From JBDGRJ01 sp042218065 (GTDB lineage Bacteria; Patescibacteriota; Patescibacteriia; Magasanikbacterales; UBA922): 11,842 nt of DNA. The notes beneath the pieces are model-generated. The model saw only the letters and a program-made list of their open reading frames with translations, was not told where the DNA came from and made no database searches. Location of the stretch: positions 1 through 11,842 of the forward strand of contig JBDGRL010000072.1 of assembly GCA_042218065.1 (NCBI GenBank), read 5' to 3'. The translations under genes and the position numbers were made by a program. Positions 6,578 to 11,842 of the stretch are shown piece by piece (position 1 is the stretch's first letter; the number at the start of each line of letters is the position of its first letter).

Positions 6578-8422
6578 ATGATAACGTTTACTAACCGTTC
6601 GGTAAGTCAAATAAAATCTATGAAATTTATTAAATATATAAAAGAGAACAAAGAGAAAGAAGAAATAATTGGTTATCTCCTTATAGTAGTCGCTTTTTTA
6701 GTTCTTGGTTACTCGGTATTTGCTCACAGATCAACAGGAAAGAAAGATAAGCCCAAAAAAGAGGAGATAGAGAAGGTAAACCTCTTAAATTTGAAATCTA
6801 AAAAGCAAGATTCTACTTTTGTAAAAACAAACGGAGAGGTGGAAGCTAAAAACAGCGTGGATCTGAAGAGCGAGGTAAGCGCGCAGGTGCGGGAGGTATA
6901 TGTAGACCTTGGTGATAAGGTTTACCGCGGTCAGACCCTCGTTTCCTTCGATAGTGCAAATGCTTACTCTAAGCTACGACAGGCCCAGGCCAACCTAAAA
7001 AGCGCAAAGGCCAAAAAAGAACAGCTTCAGGCAGCTTTACAATCCAAACGTTCAACTCTAAAAAAGCTACAAACAGCACCTAGACCTGAAAAGCTTGATG
7101 AGGCTCAAACTAAGGTAGAAAATGCCAGTGAAGATCTAAAATCTCAGCGTGAAAACTTAGAAGAGACTAAACAGAAAGCCAAACAGGACCTCAAAAGCAC
7201 GTTAGTGAGTGCTCTAAATACAGCACAGCTTTCCATAGATGAGGCTAAAAATATTTTACTTACAGTAACCGACCTTCAGTATACTTACTTTAATGAGAAT
7301 GATCAGACAGCACTAAAGATTAACCATGCAAAAAGAGATGCTATCAGGGATATATGGGACCAAGAAGATGCAGGTGGATGGATAGAGAAATATGTAGCTC
7401 AGCTTAACGGAGGGTTGGACAGAGAGATCGACCGAGCTTTTGATCAGCCAGAACTAAATCAAACTAAACAATTATTAGATGAAACGATAAGTGGACTGAA
7501 TAAGGTAAAAATATTGTTAAATGAGATACCAATGAAATCAGATTTTTCCAGTACTGACGAGGATAGTTTGTCTAATGCTAAACAGACTATAAGATCCCAG
7601 CTTAAAGCAGTAAGAAACCAAAAAGAGGCGATATTGACCCAACAATCAGCAAACTCATCTAAAATACAGCAAGCCAAAAGTAAAGTTACTGCTGCAAAAA
7701 ATTCTCTCAAATCAGCACAAAAAAGCCTAGCAACTGTCAGATCCGGAAGCTCGAAAGAGGACATCCAAGCACAGAAACAAGCAGTAGAGCAAGCTAAAGC
7801 TAATCTTAAGCTCCAGCAGGCTAAAATAGAATCTGCTCAGGCGGATGTTTTGTCAGCACGGTCTTCTTTGTCCAAAAGAACTATAACCTCTCCCATTTCA
7901 GGTGAAGTGGCAGAGCTGAAAGCAGAAGAAGGTGAGCTAGTTAGCAATTCTCAGTTAGTCGCTAAAATAGTAAATACTGATGGTTATCAGGTGAGGACTT
8001 ACCTGTCTTCTGAGGCAGTAAGGAATATAGAGGTAGGCAGTACTTCTACTATAGCTGGAGAGTATAGAGGCAAGGTAGTAAATATATCCCCTAGCTTAAA
8101 CTCTAATAATAGCAAGGTAGAAACTATTATTTCTGTAGACAGCAAAAAGCCTGATTTGATTGCCGGTAATTTTGTTAATTTAAAAATTAAAAAGAAAAAA
8201 CATCAAGATTCTATGTTGCTACCGATTGAGTCTGTATCTCTTACCAATACCGGCAGCTATGTCTATATAATCAACTCTCAAAATAAAGTTGAGGAAAAGA
8301 AGGTGGAGACCGGAGACATAGTAGGGAATCAGATAGAAATTAAGTCCGGACTGGACAATGTAGCACAAATCATATCCAGCACCAGAGGTTTAGAACCCGG
8401 AGATAAGGTGGCAACTAAGTAA
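6578..8422 (+). CDS. membrane-anchored efflux adaptor (HlyD/RND membrane fusion protein) with extended helical region
   Basis: The 614-aa product joins an RND pump to its exit path. After a short cytoplasmic N-terminus there is one membrane helix at about 30-49. The first half of a lipoyl-like domain is at 94-127 (VREVYVDLGDKVYRGQ, 104-119). A very long, Lys/Gln/Ala-rich helical region runs from about 128 to 434. The second lipoyl half is at 432-465 (TSPISGEVAELKAEEGE, 437-453), the beta-barrel at about 466-540, and the membrane-proximal domain from 545 to the end. Common adaptors are about 370-420 residues; the excess here is the insertion at about 205-340. The chosen ATG has GGAG seven bases upstream. 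An ATG at 6620 (residue 15) is a real alternative: the residues before it look dispensable and a TTGACA hexamer lies at 6559-6564. The permease follows after 15 bases. Confidence 0.88.
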   Translation: MITFTNRSVSQIKSMKFIKYIKENKEKEEIIGYLLIVVAFLVLGYSVFAHRSTGKKDKPKKEEIEKVNLLNLKSKKQDSTFVKTNGEVEAKNSVDLKSEVSAQVREVYVDLGDKVYRGQTLVSFDSANAYSKLRQAQANLKSAKAKKEQLQAALQSKRSTLKKLQTAPRPEKLDEAQTKVENASEDLKSQRENLEETKQKAKQDLKSTLVSALNTAQLSIDEAKNILLTVTDLQYTYFNENDQTALKINHAKRDAIRDIWDQEDAGGWIEKYVAQLNGGLDREIDRAFDQPELNQTKQLLDETISGLNKVKILLNEIPMKSDFSSTDEDSLSNAKQTIRSQLKAVRNQKEAILTQQSANSSKIQQAKSKVTAAKNSLKSAQKSLATVRSGSSKEDIQAQKQAVEQAKANLKLQQAKIESAQADVLSARSSLSKRTITSPISGEVAELKAEEGELVSNSQLVAKIVNTDGYQVRTYLSSEAVRNIEVGSTSTIAGEYRGKVVNISPSLNSNNSKVETIISVDSKKPDLIAGNFVNLKIKKKKHQDSMLLPIESVSLTNTGSYVYIINSQNKVEEKKVETGDIVGNQIEIKSGLDNVAQIISSTRGLEPGDKVATK

Positions 8423-8437
8423 TTATAATGTTGAAGT

Positions 8438-11400
8438 ATGCATAAGGTTTGGGAGTTTTTCTTAGACAAATATAAGTTTACTTTTATACTCATACTAGCC
8501 ATTGTAGTCTTTGGTGTATTTAGCATAGTGCAGTTGCCGAAAGAGTCTCAACCTGAGGTGGATATACCGGTAGCTACAGTAACTACTGTGTTTCCCGGAG
8601 CATCAGCTATAGATGTTGAGCAGCTTGTCACTGATAAGGTAGAAGACAAGGTCAGCTCGCTAGATGGCGTCAAGGAATATACTTCTCGCTCCAGACGTGG
8701 CAGTTCTTTCGTTCAGATTGAGTTTTCAGCTAATACAAACAAACGTGATGCTGTTGATGATCTAAAGAAAAAGATAGATCAGGTAGAAGGAGAGCTTCCG
8801 GACAAGGCCGAAGACCCACAAGTAGAAGAGGTAGAGCTATCAGATCAGCCTTTTATGCAGATATCTCTAGGCGGACCTTTCTCAATAGTTAAACTTACGG
8901 ATTATGCCGAAAGTATCAAAGACAACTTGGAGCAAGTAAATGGAATCTCTGAAGTTACATTGGTAGGTGAACAAAAAGATGAACTACAAGTCATAGTTGA
9001 TAGAAGTAAATTACAGACTTACTCTTTGAATATCCGAGATGTAACTCAAGCAATAGATCAGGCTAATAGTGATATTCCTATCGGTGAGATTGAGACCTCG
9101 GGGCAGATATTCAGCTTACGACTCTCCGGCCGGATCGAACAACCAGAACAGATAAGGAATATACCGATAGATAGCACCGAAGATACCGTAGTGCAGATCA
9201 GCGATGTAGGGCAAGTCAAAACCCAGCTTAGCGATAGAGACAGCCTGTCTCGCTTGAGTACAAACAATCAGAGTTCACAGCCCGCTATAACATTGATGCT
9301 GTATGACAGTCCCGGTGGTGATATTACGGAGATATCAAGCCGAGCGAAGAAGAGCATAGAGGAGATGGTATCAGAACAGATGCCTCAAAGCTTGGACTAC
9401 ATGATAGTAGATGACAGGGCGGAGCAGATTGCAGAGGACCTTACTTCTCTAACTAGAAACGGGCTCACCACCATAGCTATAGTGTTTTTGGTGCTGTGGC
9501 TGATACTTAGCTTAAGAGAAGCTTTGATAGCAAGTGTGGCACTTCCTCTGTCATTCATGATAACCTTTGTCGGACTAAATTTGATCGGTCTTTCTTTGAA
9601 CTTTATGACACTTTTTTCTTTGATTTTGGCTTTAGGTATCATCATAGATACAGCGATAGTGATAAATGAGGGTATAAGTGCCAACTTGGAGCAAGGAATG
9701 GACCCGGCTAAAGCAGCTAAAAGTGCGATAAAAGAGTTCCAATGGCCTTTGATAGCGGGAGTACTTACTACTGTATTTGCCTTTGTCCCGATGTTGCTTA
9801 CCGGCGGCCAGATCGGTGAGTTTATTAAAAGTATCCCTATCACGGTGAGCTTGGTTCTGTCTGCTTCTTTGTTTGTGGCTTTGTCAATAATTACTACTAT
9901 TAATGCGTTTTTAGCTCTATATAGGAACAAAAATCAATCGGCCGGTAAAAGTCAAGTAGCTGAAAAAACGGAAAAGGTATTAGATCAATATGGAGGGTAT
10001 CTAAAGAGTATATTAAGCTCAAAACAGAAGCGTAAACGGTTAGGGTATGTAGTAGTTGGATTAATAATATTTAGCTATTCCTTGCCTGTTTTGGGGGTGT
10101 TGGATATAAATATGTTTCCTCCATCTAATACTGATAAGTTCACTATTGAGATAGAACAACCGATCGGAACTACACTGGAAACTAGCTCAAATTTTGTTGA
10201 GCAGGTAGAACAAAAGCTTCAGCAAGATGAGCGAATTACTTCGTATGTAGCTAATGTCGGGGCTAGTTTAGGATCAAGAGGTGTTAGTGCACAGAATCAA
10301 GCTAATATCACAGTCAATCTAGTTAATGAGGATCAGAGAGGCCCCAGCACAAAGATAGTAGATGAGTACCAGTCCAAATTATCTCAAATGAGTAGAGCTG
10401 ATGTAAGTGTGACCCAGAGAAATACCGGTCCTGAGCAGCAAGCACCGGTGGTTATTACGATCAGTGGAGATAATTTAGACAAGCTTGATCGGACAGCAAA
10501 AAGGTTTGAGAGCCTACTGGCCGAGATAGAAGGCACTAAAAATATAGATTCCACGGTAAAAGACACTAACGGGGAGTTTGTAATAGATGTAGATCGAGTA
10601 AAAGCAAAGCGATATGGCGTATCTACCAGACAGCTAGCCTCTAGTTTGAGAAACATGGTAAATGGCTCTACTGCTAGCTCCATCAACCAGTCTGGTACGG
10701 ACCTAGACATAGTAGTGCGGTCCGATCTGAGCCAAGAAGCCGGCGACCCAAATCAGACCGATATTGAGACTATAAGGTCGATGGAGATAGCGACAAAAAA
10801 AGGAATGATGCCGCTGTCAAAGTTTGGTGAGATAAGACTACAAAATAATAGAATAGAAATAAACCACAAAGACGGAGATAGAATTACTGAGGTTACCAGC
10901 TATACTGAGTCCGGAACTACAGCTTCGGAGATATTTAATGAAGTACAAACTAAAATTGACCAAGGTGAAATAGATATACCCCAGGGCTATTCTGTAGCTT
11001 TAGGTGGTGAAAATGAGGATATTCAAAAGTCTTTTATGGATATGTTTCAGGCGATGTTTTTAGCAATGTTGTTGATAGCTTCACTTTTGGTACTTCAGTT
11101 TGAGTCCTTTAAACAGGCTCTCATAATATTAATAACGATCCCCTTAGCTTTGATTGGTGTCTTTCCCGGGTTGGCTGTTTTGAATCTACCGCTGAGCTTT
11201 CCGGGTATAATCGGTGTTGTGGCTCTGGTGGGTATTGTAGTGAATAATGCTATACTGTTAATAGATACAATAAACAGAAAGAAAGAGAAACAGGAAACAA
11301 AGAAAGCGATCGTTGAAGCCGGAAAAGAGAGGTTGCGTCCGATAGTATTGACTACTGTAACCACTGTGCTTGGTATTTTTCCTCTAGCTCTTACTGAAGA

Positions 11401-11503
11401 AGTGTGGATGTCGCTTGGTTTTGCTATTATATTCGGTCTGCTTTTTTCTACTGTGCTGACACTAGTTGTTATTCCTGTGCTTTATAATAAACTTCTGGCC
11501 TAA
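8438..11503 (+). CDS. RND-superfamily efflux permease (HAE/AcrB-like)
   Basis: The 1021-aa protein is a full-length RND transporter, about the size of AcrB, with two matching halves. TM1 is at about 12-32 and a first extracytoplasmic loop at about 33-335. TM2-TM6 lie within about 338-495, a cytoplasmic linker at 496-530 and TM7 at about 535-555. The second loop spans about 556-865, and TM8-TM12 lie within about 866-1020. PPS at 561-563 after TM7 and RLRPIVLTT (965-973) are family marks. The proton-relay positions differ from AcrB: TM4 reads I-I-D404-T405 where AcrB has Asp-Asp, and TM10 reads V-V-N936-N937 where AcrB has Lys940-Asn. R965 and T972, matching AcrB R971 and T978, are kept. It probably exports drugs, lipids or other amphiphiles with the adaptor encoded upstream. 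Substrate unknown. Confidence 0.94.
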   Translation: MHKVWEFFLDKYKFTFILILAIVVFGVFSIVQLPKESQPEVDIPVATVTTVFPGASAIDVEQLVTDKVEDKVSSLDGVKEYTSRSRRGSSFVQIEFSANTNKRDAVDDLKKKIDQVEGELPDKAEDPQVEEVELSDQPFMQISLGGPFSIVKLTDYAESIKDNLEQVNGISEVTLVGEQKDELQVIVDRSKLQTYSLNIRDVTQAIDQANSDIPIGEIETSGQIFSLRLSGRIEQPEQIRNIPIDSTEDTVVQISDVGQVKTQLSDRDSLSRLSTNNQSSQPAITLMLYDSPGGDITEISSRAKKSIEEMVSEQMPQSLDYMIVDDRAEQIAEDLTSLTRNGLTTIAIVFLVLWLILSLREALIASVALPLSFMITFVGLNLIGLSLNFMTLFSLILALGIIIDTAIVINEGISANLEQGMDPAKAAKSAIKEFQWPLIAGVLTTVFAFVPMLLTGGQIGEFIKSIPITVSLVLSASLFVALSIITTINAFLALYRNKNQSAGKSQVAEKTEKVLDQYGGYLKSILSSKQKRKRLGYVVVGLIIFSYSLPVLGVLDINMFPPSNTDKFTIEIEQPIGTTLETSSNFVEQVEQKLQQDERITSYVANVGASLGSRGVSAQNQANITVNLVNEDQRGPSTKIVDEYQSKLSQMSRADVSVTQRNTGPEQQAPVVITISGDNLDKLDRTAKRFESLLAEIEGTKNIDSTVKDTNGEFVIDVDRVKAKRYGVSTRQLASSLRNMVNGSTASSINQSGTDLDIVVRSDLSQEAGDPNQTDIETIRSMEIATKKGMMPLSKFGEIRLQNNRIEINHKDGDRITEVTSYTESGTTASEIFNEVQTKIDQGEIDIPQGYSVALGGENEDIQKSFMDMFQAMFLAMLLIASLLVLQFESFKQALIILITIPLALIGVFPGLAVLNLPLSFPGIIGVVALVGIVVNNAILLIDTINRKKEKQETKKAIVEAGKERLRPIVLTTVTTVLGIFPLALTEEVWMSLGFAIIFGLLFSTVLTLVVIPVLYNKLLA

Positions 11504-11509
11504 TCTATT

Positions 11510-11842
11510 ATGCAGAATACTAAGGATAAAATATTACAAGCAGGACAAAGAAAGTTTTCCCAACAAGGTTATGAGAAAACTTCTATGCGTGACATTGCGG
11601 ACCAGGTCGGAGTCTCAAAGGCTAACATTTATCACCACTTTTCTTCCAAGCAAGAACTTCTGGGCAAAATCATTGAGTCCGCCTTTGAGACTTACAAAAA
11701 AGAGATAAGACAAATTGTAAGCGAACACCAGCAAGCAGAAAAACAGCTCCGCTCTGCTATTATATCTTATTTTGAGTACTGTGAAGAAAATCAGGATTTA
11801 GTACGTCTTTTAACCCGGGAAGACATCAAGCAAAATGAACAA
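11510..11842 (+). CDS. TetR/AcrR-family transcriptional regulator (3' end cut by window)
   Basis: The ATG six bases after the permease stop opens a frame that runs, without a stop, to the window end, giving 111 residues. The N-terminal helix-turn-helix is classic TetR: KILQAGQRKFSQQGYEKTSM (7-26) leads into RDIADQVGVSKANIYHHFSSK (27-47), then KQELLGKIIESAF as the first linking helix. The ligand-binding domain begins at about residue 50 and is incomplete here. No Shine-Dalgarno is seen, so translation may depend on coupling to the permease gene. Sitting last in the pump operon, it is the likely controller of that operon, probably as a repressor released by a pump substrate, acting on the inverted repeats at 6513-6551. 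The family assignment is firm; target and ligand are inference. Confidence 0.92.
   Translation, partial: MQNTKDKILQAGQRKFSQQGYEKTSMRDIADQVGVSKANIYHHFSSKQELLGKIIESAFETYKKEIRQIVSEHQQAEKQLRSAIISYFEYCEENQDLVRLLTREDIKQNEQ

Noticed and set aside
9397..9930. 177-codon open frame antisense inside the permease gene
   Set aside because: It lies wholly within the membrane-helix coding part of a clear RND gene, has no recognisable motif, and its hydrophobic content mirrors the sense strand.
11466..11708. 80-codon plus-strand frame spanning the permease end and regulator start
   Set aside because: It overlaps both genes in another frame, while the frame from 11510 encodes a clear TetR helix-turn-helix.
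1..11842. Alternative genetic code with reassigned UGA, as in some candidate-phyla lineages
   Set aside because: No gene uses TGA as its stop, which raised the idea, but all genes also read full length without any in-frame TGA, so reassignment is not supported.

Overview
This window carries seven complete genes and one cut at the right edge. They are packed tightly, with no RNA genes, mobile elements or CRISPR arrays. Base composition leans to AT, all visible stops are TAA or TAG, and the standard code fits. Almost no gene has a Shine-Dalgarno sequence. Together with the split transketolase, the unassigned 419-residue protein and the style of the RND pump, this suggests a bacterium of the candidate phyla radiation (Patescibacteria). 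That placement is inference from gene style, not from a marker gene, and is held with low to moderate confidence.

Layout: (1) bases 9-1661, plus strand, an ABC1/UbiB/AarF-family kinase-like protein with two C-terminal membrane helices. (2) It converges, across only 32 bases, on a four-gene minus-strand operon that reads from 6467 down to 1694. The order is transketolase N-terminal subunit, transketolase C-terminal subunit, an unrecognised 419-aa soluble protein, and an FAD-linked oxidoreductase of the lactate/glycolate/2-hydroxyglutarate dehydrogenase type. Gaps inside the operon are 11, 8 and 3 bases. (3) A 110-base divergent intergenic region (6468-6577) holds a good minus-strand promoter and two overlapping inverted repeats that look like operators. 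(4) From 6578 a plus-strand operon encodes an unusually long membrane-anchored efflux adaptor, an RND (HAE-type) permease, and the start of a TetR-family regulator cut by the window end.

Working together: the transketolase halves should form one thiamine-diphosphate enzyme of the non-oxidative pentose phosphate pathway. Their tight coupling to a flavin oxidase and an unknown protein hints at a shared carbon or redox role. Adaptor and permease should form an export machine. The TetR protein is the natural candidate to bind the inverted repeats upstream of the pump operon, and one of those repeats overlaps the -35 box of the transketolase operon. No outer-membrane channel gene is present in the window.

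The points most worth a second look are the 419-aa protein, the altered proton-relay residues of the permease, the large helical insertion in the adaptor, and the shared control region.
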